Shown: positions 41,722 through 50,958 of the stretch, piece by piece
Layout of the letters: every line of letters starts with the position of its first letter
How positions within the stretch are numbered: the first letter of the stretch is position 1
Assembly: GCF_000746255.1 (NCBI RefSeq)
Contig: NZ_JQKW01000010.1
Coordinates: 62,001 to 126,000, forward strand
Source of the DNA: Thermodesulfobacterium hydrogeniphilum
GTDB taxonomy: Bacteria; Desulfobacterota; Thermodesulfobacteria; Thermodesulfobacteriales; Thermodesulfobacteriaceae
DNA: 64,000 nt
Direction: 5' to 3'
Notes under the pieces: model-generated
Told to the model about the DNA's origin: nothing
Seen by the model: the letters and a program-made list of their open reading frames with translations, nothing else
Databases searched by the model: none
Program-made: the position numbers and the translations under genes

Positions 41722-44700
41722 ATGGAACAATTTACCTCCAAGGCTTTATTAGCAAATTTAGCCTGTACTTTTGTAAAAGAAGTCCATTATGATCCTAAAT
41801 ATAATATTTTTCTGGAAATATTTTCTAAATACCCAGCTTTAAAAAAACAGATAAAAATACTTTTAAAAGAAGCCTTTCATCCTTACAAAAATAGTTATTT
41901 AGTTTTAGAAGAATTCAGAAGTTTTTTTTTAAAAAATCTTTCTATACTTTTTAAACATCCTTATAAATCTCAAGGTTATTGGCTTATTTTTGATATTCTT
42001 TTCAAATTTTTTGAAGAAGATAAAAACCTAAATATAAAAACTGCTGAAACTATATTTTCAATTTTAGATAAAACCGCAAATATTTTAGATCCTGATACTT
42101 TTTATGAGATAATTCCTATTTTTAAAGAGGTTCTTAAAGCTATCATAAGCCTTCCTGATGAATATTTTTTGAACTTTTTAGAAAATTATTATTCTTTCAA
42201 GAAACTAATTCTTAAATTAATAAAATTATCTCCTTCACAGGAGTTAAAGGGAATATATATAGAACTTTTAAAGAGATCTTACATTTTAACTTATAATCTT
42301 TGGAAAAAACTCGGGGAAAAATATGCTAAAAATTTGCCAAAAAATTTGTTCTATTTAAAAATTGATAAATCAATATTTGATGTTTCTTATTTTGAAAAAT
42401 TAATAAATTTGCTAAATCAGGATAAAATAAATTTACAAAATTTATTAACTTTACCAGATCATTTGGATTTATTGAAAAAACTCAAAGATTTTATTTATTT
42501 TATCAATACTTCTGATTCTCCAAACATTTCAGATGAAATTAAAATTGAGTTTTTATTTGAACTAATAGAGACACCTATTTTAAGATTAATTCATGAAGAA
42601 TTGATTAGAGAAGTTAACAATAATTTAATATTTTTAATTAATTCTAAACCTTCTCAAAATTTAGATGAATTTATTATAAAATTTTTCAGGATATTAAAAG
42701 AAAAGTTGCATTTGTATCCTTGGACAGCTTTGGAGTGTATCAAAAATATAGGAATATGTGTTTTAAATAAAAAAGATGTTTATTTAATAGAAATTTTAAT
42801 TAATGAAATCATAAAATTTGGTTTTCAGCCTCCTCAGATAAAAGGAATAGATGCCAATTGGAGGATTAAACAGAATCCTAATCATCTCCTAAATATAAAA
42901 GTTTGGTTAGACATATTTAAAGCAAATCCAGAATGGTGTAGTAGCTTATTAGCAGGTTTAATATTAAATTTAAAGTTATACGGAGTTTCTATAAAAGATA
43001 CTGATCTTTTTCAAAAAGATATTACTAATTTGCTTAATTCTCCTATAAAGCCTGTTTATAATCTTATTAAACAATTCTGTAAAATTTTACCTATTTACTA
43101 TAACGAAATAGGAGCTGAGGGACTTATAAGAGATATTTCCACAGAAATAGATGAGATATTTCAGAGAAAGGATTCGCTCATTTACTTTTTAAGAAAATTC
43201 GTTCATATAGAAAATTCAAGTTTAGCAGTAGATTTTATAAAAAATATATTAAATTACTGGCTTACTTTAAATGAAGATTTTATAAAGAAATATTTACCTG
43301 AAGAATTATTTTATAGAATTACTCAAGAAGAAAAAGAATATCATATAAAAATGCAAACTTTGTTAAAACAATTATGCAATATTTTTAATTATAAAGATAT
43401 CAACGATATTTTAAATCAGGATGTAAAAATTATTGAAGAACAAGTTGAAAGTATAGAGTTTGATAAAAATTACAGAAAGAAACTTGTTTTACTCATTAAA
43501 TTATATCATTTAGAATATCAAAAGTATTTTGGAGTATTAAAAGATATAGATATTTTGACTACACAATATTCTCCTAAGGATTTTCCTTTTGTTTTGAAAA
43601 TAAAAGAAATTTTGGAAAGTAAAGAATTAGATATTTACAAAAAAGTAGAAATAATTTTAGATTGGCTGAATGAGCTAAAAGAGATAATTCTTTCTAAACA
43701 AAAATTTACTCCTGTAGAAGAAATTTTGCTTAAAAGACATGTGGCTGTGGATATACCTTCTATGTATGGAAGATACAAAGAAAAAAAATTTGATGCCTTG
43801 GGTCTTTCTTTTAGATTAGAATATTTAGTTAATTGCCTTTTAGAAAAACTGGTAGAAGACCTTGATTTGCAGTTTATTACCAGAGCTTTCTTTTTTAAAA
43901 TTTTCAAAATATTAAAACTATTTAAAAAAGCTTTAGAGATTGATGGAATTTTTTCCCAAAAATTTGATCTTTATTTAAATCTTCTTGAAAGCTCGTTGAA
44001 GAGTTATCCTTTAACTTATACTCAATATTTAGATATATTTAAAGGTTTAATAGATGGAGTTCAACATATCGTAAAAGTTTATTATGTAAATCCTTATCTA
44101 AAGGTTTTTCCCTTAGTATTTGAAGTTCTTAATATGGAAGAAGTACAGGATAAATATAAAAATTGTTTATACGGATTAAATAAGGAACAAAGTTATTTTT
44201 GCATCAGTGAAATGGTTATAAAAGATGCTATTGAGTCTGCTTTTGCTTTAAAATATTTGGATAGATTTTTAAGAAAATTATACCAGATATTAACTTCTTA
44301 TTTTGAAAAAATTGATAAAAAAGATTTGAATTTGTTAATGAGCTATGATCCAGGAAGAACAATTTCTTTCATACAAAATCCCAATAATTTAGTTATAGAT
44401 CTTTTGTATTTAGGAAACAAAGGTTACAACTTAATAATTGTTTCTAAAGAAAATAATGATTTTAAGATAAAAATTCCTTATGGTTTTATTTTAACTACAG
44501 AGGTATTTAGATGTTATAAACTTATTTCAAAGTATTCAGAGCTTTGGAATGATTATGAAAACCGAATAAAAGAAAATATCAGTTTATTAGAGCAATTAAC
44601 CAAAAAAAGATATGGAGATAAAGAAAATCCTCTGCTTTTAAGTGTAAGGAGTGGAGCTCCTATTTCCATGCCTGGTATGATGAATTCTATTTTGAATGTA

Positions 44701-45879
44701 GGTATTAATTTAGAAACAGTAGAAGGTTTATTTAAGCAAACTAAAAATTTGTGGTTTGCCTGGGATACTTATAGAAGATTTATTCAGAGTTGGGCTATGG
44801 CTTTTGGTGTTTCAAGGGATTTTTTTAATAATTTAATGAGGGAACACAAAAGGAAATACAAAGTAAAAAAGAAAAAGGAATTTACAGGAGAACAGATGCA
44901 GGAATTAGCTCTTATTTATAGAAAATCTGTAGAAAAGTTGGGTATTCCTGTTATAGATGATCCTTGGGAACAATTGTTTAAAAGCATAGAACTTACTATG
45001 AATTCCTGGTATAACCAAAAGTCTATGGCTTATAGAGAAATTATGCAGATAGCAGAGGAATGGGGAACAGCAGTAATAGTTCAGCAAATGGTTTTTGGAA
45101 ATAAAAATCCTTCTTCAGGTACAGGAGTTACTTTAACCACTTCACCTGTAGGAAAATTTCCAAGGATTATTCTTTGGGGTGATTATACTCCATATAATCA
45201 AGGAGAAGACATTGTTTCAGGACTTGTAAATACATATCCTATATCTTTAGAACAGAGAAAAATAGAGGGAAGAGAAGGACCTTCTTTACAAGAGGCTTTT
45301 CCTGAAATTTATCAAAAGCTTTTAGATTTTGCTTATTATCTGGTTTACGAAAAAGGCTGGGGACATCAGGAAATAGAATTTACTTTTGAAAGTGAAAAAG
45401 CTGAAGATCTTTATGTTTTACAAATAAGAGATATTATTTTAAGAGAGGAAAGAGAAATTCCATTTTTTAACAAAAAGTTATTAAAAACCTTAGAGTGTAT
45501 AGGAAAAGGTATAGGAGTTTGTGGAGGACTCATTTCTGGAAGAATAGTTTTTACTTTAGAAGATATTTTAAAATTTAAAGAAAGAAAAGAGCCTTTGATT
45601 TTACTTAGATATGATACCGTGCCTGATAACATTAAAGAGATTTCTTTAGTAGATGGCATCTTAACAGCCAGAGGAGGACAAACTTCTCATGCAGCTATTG
45701 TTGCTTCAAGACTTGGAAAAATATGTGTAGTAGGGTGTGAGAATTTAAGCATAGATGAGATTAAAAAAGAAGTAAAAATAAATGGATATACTTTAAAATT
45801 AGGTGATTGGATTACTTTAAATGGAACAAATGGTCAAGTTTTTAAAGGAAAAATAGAAGCTTTGGTTAAAATAAATTAA
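41722..45879 (+). CDS. Half dikinase: ATP-grasp and phosphohistidine domains with ~890-aa unknown N-terminus (1385 aa)
   Basis: The C-terminal 490 residues match the nucleotide-binding and swivelling domains of pyruvate phosphate dikinase. Seen are G-N-K-G (898-901), 'SVRSGAPISMPGMMN' (from 974), 'AVIVQQMVFGNKNPSSGTGV', 'YNQGEDIVSG', and 'GILTARGGQTSHAAIVASRLGKICVVGC' with the phosphorylated histidine at 1323. The protein ends right after this domain; the PEP/pyruvate-binding TIM barrel is missing. Residues 1 to about 890 are helical-repeat-like and not recognised. It can plausibly phosphorylate its own histidine from ATP, but the acceptor is unknown. No ribosome site is clear; the ATG is 10 bases after gap. 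Flanking gap genes suggest a place in lower glycolysis or gluconeogenesis, by context only. Confidence 0.85.
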   Translation: MEQFTSKALLANLACTFVKEVHYDPKYNIFLEIFSKYPALKKQIKILLKEAFHPYKNSYLVLEEFRSFFLKNLSILFKHPYKSQGYWLIFDILFKFFEEDKNLNIKTAETIFSILDKTANILDPDTFYEIIPIFKEVLKAIISLPDEYFLNFLENYYSFKKLILKLIKLSPSQELKGIYIELLKRSYILTYNLWKKLGEKYAKNLPKNLFYLKIDKSIFDVSYFEKLINLLNQDKINLQNLLTLPDHLDLLKKLKDFIYFINTSDSPNISDEIKIEFLFELIETPILRLIHEELIREVNNNLIFLINSKPSQNLDEFIIKFFRILKEKLHLYPWTALECIKNIGICVLNKKDVYLIEILINEIIKFGFQPPQIKGIDANWRIKQNPNHLLNIKVWLDIFKANPEWCSSLLAGLILNLKLYGVSIKDTDLFQKDITNLLNSPIKPVYNLIKQFCKILPIYYNEIGAEGLIRDISTEIDEIFQRKDSLIYFLRKFVHIENSSLAVDFIKNILNYWLTLNEDFIKKYLPEELFYRITQEEKEYHIKMQTLLKQLCNIFNYKDINDILNQDVKIIEEQVESIEFDKNYRKKLVLLIKLYHLEYQKYFGVLKDIDILTTQYSPKDFPFVLKIKEILESKELDIYKKVEIILDWLNELKEIILSKQKFTPVEEILLKRHVAVDIPSMYGRYKEKKFDALGLSFRLEYLVNCLLEKLVEDLDLQFITRAFFFKIFKILKLFKKALEIDGIFSQKFDLYLNLLESSLKSYPLTYTQYLDIFKGLIDGVQHIVKVYYVNPYLKVFPLVFEVLNMEEVQDKYKNCLYGLNKEQSYFCISEMVIKDAIESAFALKYLDRFLRKLYQILTSYFEKIDKKDLNLLMSYDPGRTISFIQNPNNLVIDLLYLGNKGYNLIIVSKENNDFKIKIPYGFILTTEVFRCYKLISKYSELWNDYENRIKENISLLEQLTKKRYGDKENPLLLSVRSGAPISMPGMMNSILNVGINLETVEGLFKQTKNLWFAWDTYRRFIQSWAMAFGVSRDFFNNLMREHKRKYKVKKKKEFTGEQMQELALIYRKSVEKLGIPVIDDPWEQLFKSIELTMNSWYNQKSMAYREIMQIAEEWGTAVIVQQMVFGNKNPSSGTGVTLTTSPVGKFPRIILWGDYTPYNQGEDIVSGLVNTYPISLEQRKIEGREGPSLQEAFPEIYQKLLDFAYYLVYEKGWGHQEIEFTFESEKAEDLYVLQIRDIILREEREIPFFNKKLLKTLECIGKGIGVCGGLISGRIVFTLEDILKFKERKEPLILLRYDTVPDNIKEISLVDGILTARGGQTSHAAIVASRLGKICVVGCENLSIDEIKKEVKINGYTLKLGDWITLNGTNGQVFKGKIEALVKIN

Positions 45880-45892
45880 AAGGAGGTTAGCC

Positions 45893-47116
45893 ATGAAATT
45901 AGGTATTAATGGTTTTGGAAGAATAGGTAAACTTACTCTTTGGCATCATGTAGCAAGAAAGTATTTTGATGAAATAGTAGTAAATATAGGAAGAGAAGTA
46001 GGAACTTCTTTTTCAGATATAGCAAGTTATATAGAAAAAGATAGTACCTATGGATGGTTACCTGTTTATCTTTACGGACATAAAGCTAAAAGAGTTATAG
46101 AAAATCTGAATGAAAAAGAAGGCACTATGTATGTAGATGGTATAAAAGTTAAATTTTTAAGAAAAACAAGAAACCCTAAGGAGATTAATTGGAGAGAAGA
46201 GGGGGTAAGATTGGTTGTAGAGTGTTCTGGGAAGTTTAGGGATCCTAATATAGATCCAGATAATCCTAAAGGATCTGTGAGAGGTCATTTAACAGCAGGA
46301 GCAGAAAAAGTAATAGTTTCTGCACCCTTTAAAATAAAAGATAAAGAAAAGGGAATACCGGAAGATGCAGTTACAGTAGTATATGGAATTAATGAAGACG
46401 TGTATCAACCTAATAAGCATAATATTATTTCAGCAGCTTCTTGCACCACTACTTGTTTATCTTACATGGTAAAACCACTTTTGGATTACTTTGGAGCAGA
46501 TAGAATTTTATCTGCTTCTATGGTTACAGTTCATGCTGCTACAAGTTCTCAGGTAGTTTTGGATAGACTTCCTAAGGAAGGAAAAAAGGATTTAAGAAGA
46601 ATGAGAAGTGTGTTTAATAATATTATTTTAACCACTACAGGAGCTGCAGAGGCTTTAGCTCTTGTTATTCCAGAAATGAAAAGAATAGGATTTATGGCAG
46701 AAAGTGTAAGAGTGCCTTTGACTACAGGAAGTTTAATTATTCTCACAGTAAATATTCAGGATGAAAGTGTAGAAAATCATATCAACCGTGAGCTTATAAA
46801 TAATATTTATAAAGAAGCAGCAAGCACAAAATATAAAGACTATTTAATTTTTACTATGGAACAAAATGTATCTTCTGATATAATAGGATATCCAAAAGCT
46901 GCAGCTATAATTGAAGGAGCAGAAACACATACAAGAACAGCTCTGGCAAAGGTAGATATCTGCAAAGTTTTACCTGAGATAGGAAAAGAAGTTTGCACCC
47001 ATGTTGAAATACCTGTTACACAGGTGGTTGTTTATGGATGGTATGATAATGAGCTTGGATCCTATACTAATATGTTAGGAGATCTTACAGTATTTATTGC
47101 TGAAAAGATGATTTAA
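45893..47116 (+). CDS. Second, longer glyceraldehyde-3-phosphate dehydrogenase paralogue (407 aa)
   Basis: The GAPDH fold is clear: 'KLGINGFGRIGKLTLW', catalytic 'AASCTTTCLSYMV', 'TVHAATSSQVVLDRLP', 'NIILTTTGAAEALA' and 'YGWYDNELGSYTNMLGDL'. It is about 70 residues longer than the upstream gap product, with insertions around residues 30-50 and 95-135 ('PNIDPDNPKGSVRG', 'KDKEKGIPEDA'). The conserved C-T-T-N-C reads C-T-T-T-C. Two divergent GAPDHs often split into glycolytic and gluconeogenic or NAD and NADP forms; the direction here cannot be told. It has an AAAGGAGG site and lies 13 bases after the half dikinase. Confidence 0.88.
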   Translation: MKLGINGFGRIGKLTLWHHVARKYFDEIVVNIGREVGTSFSDIASYIEKDSTYGWLPVYLYGHKAKRVIENLNEKEGTMYVDGIKVKFLRKTRNPKEINWREEGVRLVVECSGKFRDPNIDPDNPKGSVRGHLTAGAEKVIVSAPFKIKDKEKGIPEDAVTVVYGINEDVYQPNKHNIISAASCTTTCLSYMVKPLLDYFGADRILSASMVTVHAATSSQVVLDRLPKEGKKDLRRMRSVFNNIILTTTGAAEALALVIPEMKRIGFMAESVRVPLTTGSLIILTVNIQDESVENHINRELINNIYKEAASTKYKDYLIFTMEQNVSSDIIGYPKAAAIIEGAETHTRTALAKVDICKVLPEIGKEVCTHVEIPVTQVVVYGWYDNELGSYTNMLGDLTVFIAEKMI

Positions 47117-47119
47117 ACT

Positions 47120-47539
47120 ATGATGAGGAGAAAAGGTAGGGAAATAGCTTTACAGATTCTTTATCAAAAAGATATAGCTGATCTTTCTATAGAAGAAGCT
47201 ATAGAAAATTATAAAAGATATTTAAATATAAATAATATACAAGCTCTAAAGTTTGGAGAAGAGCTGGTGAGGGGGGTATTAGATAATTTGGATTTTATAG
47301 ATAAAATTATTCAAAAATACACCCCCTCTTGGCCTTTAGAAAGAATGAATATAACAGATAAAAATATTCTTAGATTGGCAGTATATGAAATGTTTTTTAG
47401 ACCTGATATTCCTGAAGTTGTTTCTATTAATGAGGCTGTAGAACTTGCTAAATTATACGGAACAGATGATTCTCCAGCATTTATAAATGGAGTTTTAGAT
47501 AGTATCTTTAAAAAAGAAATTAAGTCTAAGAAACTATGA
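47120..47539 (+). CDS. nusB: Transcription antitermination factor NusB
   Basis: A small all-helical RNA-binding protein of rRNA transcription complexes: 'RRKGREIALQILYQKDI' at the start, 'ELVRGVLDNLDFIDKIIQKYTPSWPLERMNITDKNILRLAVYEM' in the middle, and 'PEVVSINEAVELAKLYGTDDSPAFINGVLDSI' at the end are the family signature. Length (139 aa) is normal. It starts 3 bases after the second gap gene and overlaps cmk (ATGA-type). Confidence 0.95.
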   Translation: MMRRKGREIALQILYQKDIADLSIEEAIENYKRYLNINNIQALKFGEELVRGVLDNLDFIDKIIQKYTPSWPLERMNITDKNILRLAVYEMFFRPDIPEVVSINEAVELAKLYGTDDSPAFINGVLDSIFKKEIKSKKL

Positions 47540-48216
47540 GAATTTTTAAAATTATTACTATTGATGGACCTGCTTCTTCTGGTAAGACTACCATTTCAAG
47601 ATTACTGGCTAAAAAATTGAATTACTTACTTTTGGAATCGGGAAGTTTGTATAGATTGGTAACTTATTTATTACTTTCCACTTCTGATTTAAAAAATTAT
47701 CTAAAAGATTCACAAAAATTGTTGAAATTTTTAGAAGATATGTTTAAAGAAATAGAAATAAAGCTTTTATCAGAAGGAACTTTTATTTATTGGAAAGAAA
47801 GATTGATAAAGGAAGAGCTCAGATCCAAAGATGTTGAGAATGTCGTTTCTAAGGTAGCAGCTTTAAAAGAAGTAAGAGATTTCTTAACAAATTTTATGAG
47901 AAAATTGGCAGAAAACAAATCTATAGTTGCTGAAGGAAGAGATATGGGAAGTGTTGTTTTTCCCTATGCAGATTTAAAAATTTTTCTTACAGCAAGTGAT
48001 GAAGTGAGGGCAAGAAGAAGATTTAAAGAAAAACTAAATAAAGAATCAAATTGTAAGTATGAGGAAGTGTTAGAAAATATTAAATTTAGAGATGAGCTTG
48101 ACAGTAAACGAGCTGTGGCTCCTTTAACTGTTCCAGATAGTGCTTATGTTATAGATACCTCTTATTTAACTCCTGAACAGGTATTAAATGAAATTTTAAA
48201 GTTAATAGAAAAATGA
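47536..48216 (+). CDS. cmk: Cytidylate kinase
   Basis: Phosphorylates CMP and dCMP. The P-loop is 'ITIDGPASSGKTTISRLLAKKLN' and the substrate block is 'IVAEGRDMGSVVFPYADLKIFLTASDEVRARRRFKE', both typical; 'FRDELDSKRAVAPLTVPDSAYVIDTS' is the C-terminal signature. Length (226 aa) is normal. It overlaps nusB and the HNH gene by 4 bases each, so the three are translationally coupled. Confidence 0.95.
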   Translation: MRIFKIITIDGPASSGKTTISRLLAKKLNYLLLESGSLYRLVTYLLLSTSDLKNYLKDSQKLLKFLEDMFKEIEIKLLSEGTFIYWKERLIKEELRSKDVENVVSKVAALKEVRDFLTNFMRKLAENKSIVAEGRDMGSVVFPYADLKIFLTASDEVRARRRFKEKLNKESNCKYEEVLENIKFRDELDSKRAVAPLTVPDSAYVIDTSYLTPEQVLNEILKLIEK

Positions 48217-48530
48217 GAAAAAAAGAAAAATTGAGTTTACAGGAATTTATAAAAAAAGAGAAGGCAAAAGCAAGGAAACTTAAAAATACAAGATGGTGGA
48301 GGAGACAGATAGAAAGGGGGATTTGTTATTATTGTGGAAAAAAAGTTAAGCCAGAAGAGCTTACTATGGATCACAAAATTCCTCTTTCTCGTGGTGGCAC
48401 CTCTGATAGATCTAATATAGTTCCTGCCTGTAAAGAGTGTAATAACAAAAAGAAATATTTACTTCCTTGGGAATGGGAGGAATATCTAAGAAGACTTAGA
48501 GAAGGAAAAGAGAAATTATGTGTGGAATAA
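48213..48530 (+). CDS. HNH endonuclease (105 aa)
   Basis: A stand-alone HNH nuclease domain: 'CYYCGKKVKPEELTMDHKIPLSRGGTSDRSNIVPACKECNNKKKYLLPWEW'. Both zinc C-x-x-C pairs, the D-H, the N and the final N-x-K are intact, so metal-dependent DNA cleavage is plausible. A Lys/Arg-rich N-terminus could bind DNA. Such small housekeeping HNH proteins sit in conserved operons of deep-branching bacteria with unknown duty. It is embedded between cmk and glmS with 4- and 13-base overlaps, so it looks like a resident gene and not an intron or restriction fragment. Confidence 0.9.
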   Translation: MRKKEKLSLQEFIKKEKAKARKLKNTRWWRRQIERGICYYCGKKVKPEELTMDHKIPLSRGGTSDRSNIVPACKECNNKKKYLLPWEWEEYLRRLREGKEKLCVE

Positions 48531-50362
48531 TAGGATATATTGGGAAAAGACAAATTATTCCTGTACTTTTAGAGGGACTCAGAAGATTAGAATATAGAGG
48601 ATATGATTCTGCAGGTATAGTATTTTTAGAAAAAAATAAGATAAAGGTTATTAAAACTAAAGGCAGAATTTTCAATTTAGAAGAAAAGATATTTAAAAAG
48701 CCACCTTTAGAGGCTAAAGCTCCAGGGCTTGGGCATACTCGTTGGGCAACTCATGGAGAACCCTCTGATGAAAATGCTCATCCTCATATGGATTGTAAAG
48801 AAGAATTGTCCTTGGTTCACAACGGAATTATAGAAAATTACTATGAATTAAAACAAAAACTATTAAAAAAAGGTCATAGATTTTGCTCTGCCACGGATAC
48901 AGAAGTTATTGTTCATTTGGTAGAAGACTATTTAAATGAGGGACTAAATATTAAAGAAGCTTTTTTTAGAACTTTAAAAGATTTAAAAGGCTCTTTTGCT
49001 ATAGCTTTAATCTATAAAAAGCATCCTGAATTTATTTTAGTTGCCAGGAACCAGAGTCCTGTTGTGCTGGGTGTAGGAGAAGAAGAAAATTTCGTAGCTT
49101 CAGATATTCCTGCCTTGCTTCCTTTTACTAAAAAAGTAGTTTTTTTAAATGATGGAGAAGTAGCGATTTTATATAAGGATAAAATAGAGGTTTATGATTC
49201 TAAAAAGAATAAAATTGAAAAAGAACCAGTTCTTATTTCTTGGGATCTTGCTTCTGCGGAAAAAGGTGGTTATGCCCATTTTATGCTTAAAGAGATTTGT
49301 GAGCAACCAGAGGCTATTAAACATACTTTACTTGGAAGGATAAATCTTGATAACAAGGAAATAGATTTTTCAAAGGAAGGGCTTGTTAAGGAATTTTTAG
49401 AAGATGTTCAAAAAGTATTTATAGTTGCTTGTGGAACTTCTTATCATGCAGGATTAGTAGCTAAATATCTCATAGAAAGGCATTTGGAAATTCCTGTTGA
49501 AGTAGATCTTGCTTCGGAATTTAGATATAGAAATCCTTTAATTAATTCCAAAACTTTATTTATTGGAGTTTCTCAATCAGGAGAAACTGCTGATACCTTA
49601 GCAAGCTTGCGTTTGGCTAAGGAAAAAGGAGCTAAAATTTTATCTATTTGTAATGTTTTAGGAAGCACCATTGCCAGAGAGAGTGGTGTAGTTTTATATA
49701 CCCAGGCAGGTCCTGAAATAAGTGTAGCCTCTACCAAAGCTTTTACTACTCAGGTCTTAGTTTTTATTTTGCTTGCTTTTTATTTAAAAAAAATGCTTTA
49801 TGGAAAAGATGAAGATAAGGAAAAAGTAGATGCTTTAATAAAGATTTCTAATCAGTTGGATAATTTTATAGAAAAGATAAGACCGAAGATTAAAGAAATT
49901 TCAGAAAAATGGCATAATATAAGTAATTGTCTTTATTTAGGAAGGAACATACTTTTTCCAATTGCTTTAGAGGGTGCTTTAAAATTGAAAGAGATAGCTT
50001 ATATTCATGCTGAAGGGTATGCAGCAGGGGAAATGAAACATGGTCCAATTGCCTTGATTGAAGAAAATGTTCCTTCTATAATTTTAGCAGCTAAGGAAAC
50101 AGGTATTGTTTATGAAAAAACCTTATCCAATGCAGAGGAAGTGAAATCAAGAAGAGGTCCTATTATTTCCATAATTTCTGAAAATTCAGAAGAATTTAAA
50201 AAGATTTCTTATGATTATATAGAAGTTCCCTTGACTTTCTATGAATTTTTACCTATATTTTATGTAGTTCCTTTACAGCTTCTTGCTTATGAAATAGCAG
50301 CGCTTAGAGGCTGTGATATTGATAAACCAAGAAATTTGGCAAAAAGTGTAACAGTAGAATAG
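48518..50362 (+). CDS. glmS: Glutamine-fructose-6-phosphate aminotransferase (isomerising)
   Basis: Makes glucosamine 6-phosphate for cell wall and LPS. After the start the protein reads M-C-G-I-I-G, so Cys2 becomes the N-terminal nucleophile of the glutaminase domain; 'GHTRWATHGEPSDENAHPH' is present. Two SIS domains follow ('VACGTSYHAG', 'GVSQSGETADT', 'EGALKLKEIAYIHAEGYAAGEMKHGPIALI'), ending with the invariant 'NLAKSVTVE'. Length (614 aa) is normal. No glmS ribozyme is visible; the upstream gene overlaps the start. Confidence 0.96.
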   Translation: MCGIIGYIGKRQIIPVLLEGLRRLEYRGYDSAGIVFLEKNKIKVIKTKGRIFNLEEKIFKKPPLEAKAPGLGHTRWATHGEPSDENAHPHMDCKEELSLVHNGIIENYYELKQKLLKKGHRFCSATDTEVIVHLVEDYLNEGLNIKEAFFRTLKDLKGSFAIALIYKKHPEFILVARNQSPVVLGVGEEENFVASDIPALLPFTKKVVFLNDGEVAILYKDKIEVYDSKKNKIEKEPVLISWDLASAEKGGYAHFMLKEICEQPEAIKHTLLGRINLDNKEIDFSKEGLVKEFLEDVQKVFIVACGTSYHAGLVAKYLIERHLEIPVEVDLASEFRYRNPLINSKTLFIGVSQSGETADTLASLRLAKEKGAKILSICNVLGSTIARESGVVLYTQAGPEISVASTKAFTTQVLVFILLAFYLKKMLYGKDEDKEKVDALIKISNQLDNFIEKIRPKIKEISEKWHNISNCLYLGRNILFPIALEGALKLKEIAYIHAEGYAAGEMKHGPIALIEENVPSIILAAKETGIVYEKTLSNAEEVKSRRGPIISIISENSEEFKKISYDYIEVPLTFYEFLPIFYVVPLQLLAYEIAALRGCDIDKPRNLAKSVTVE

Positions 50363-50371
50363 GAGGAAAAA

Positions 50372-50575
50372 ATGGAATGCAAAAAAGAACAAAATTTGAA
50401 AAGATGTAATTGCACCTATGAACCCTGTCCTAAAAAAGGAATGTGTTGTGAGTGTTTGCGTTATCATTTAAGCATGAGACAACTTCCAGCCTGTTGTTTC
50501 CCACCAGAGTATGAAAAAACCTATGACAGGAGTTTTGAATTGTTTGCGAAATTAGTGCAGGAAGGTAAAGTGTAA
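50372..50575 (+). CDS. Small cysteine-rich DUF6485 protein (67 aa)
   Basis: A 67-residue protein with eight cysteines: '[21 protein letters not shown]' followed by '[19 protein letters not shown]'. The pattern matches the DUF6485 family of anaerobes. The cysteine spacing suggests zinc or an iron-sulfur centre; no catalytic function is known. A good AGGAGG site precedes ATG 50372, and rsfS follows 2 bases later. Confidence 0.82.
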   Translation: MECKKEQNLKRCNCTYEPCPKKGMCCECLRYHLSMRQLPACCFPPEYEKTYDRSFELFAKLVQEGKV

Positions 50576-50577
50576 TT

Positions 50578-50958
50578 ATGGAAAGTAAAGTCCTGGCAGA
50601 GGAAATCTTAAAGCTTTTAGAATCCAAAAAAGCAGAAGATATAGTTTTAATAGATATAAGAGATAAAGTTGATTATGCAGATTATTTAATCATTTGTAGT
50701 GCCCATTCTACAAAACATACCCAAGGTCTTACAGATTTTGTAATTTTTGAATTAGAAAAATTTGGTATAAAGCCTTTAAACATAGAAGGATTTGAATTAG
50801 GGCAATGGATTGTAATTGATTTTGATTCAGTTATAGTTCATATCTTTTATGAGCCTATTAGAAAAGTTTATGCTCTTGAAGAATTATGGATGGATTATCC
50901 TCCTTCAAAAAAGAATTTTCAAAATGAGGCTCAAAAGATTCTTCAAGAGCAAAAATAG
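50578..50958 (+). CDS. rsfS: Ribosomal silencing factor RsfS
   Basis: Binds ribosomal protein L14 and blocks subunit joining in starvation. 'ILKLLESKKAEDIVLIDIRDKVDYADYLIICSAHSTKHTQGLTDFV' and 'EGFELGQWIVIDFDSVIVHIFYEPIRKVYALEELW' are the family core. The last 15 residues (PSKKNFQNEAQKILQEQK region) exceed the usual end, and this tail is coded antisense to the 3' end of hflX (101-bp overlap). It ends the long + strand operon that began at hpf. Confidence 0.92.
   Translation: MESKVLAEEILKLLESKKAEDIVLIDIRDKVDYADYLIICSAHSTKHTQGLTDFVIFELEKFGIKPLNIEGFELGQWIVIDFDSVIVHIFYEPIRKVYALEELWMDYPPSKKNFQNEAQKILQEQK

Noticed and set aside
48213-48530. HNH gene as part of an intron or restriction system
   Set aside because: It overlaps both neighbours by a few bases in a housekeeping operon and has no reverse transcriptase or methylase beside it.
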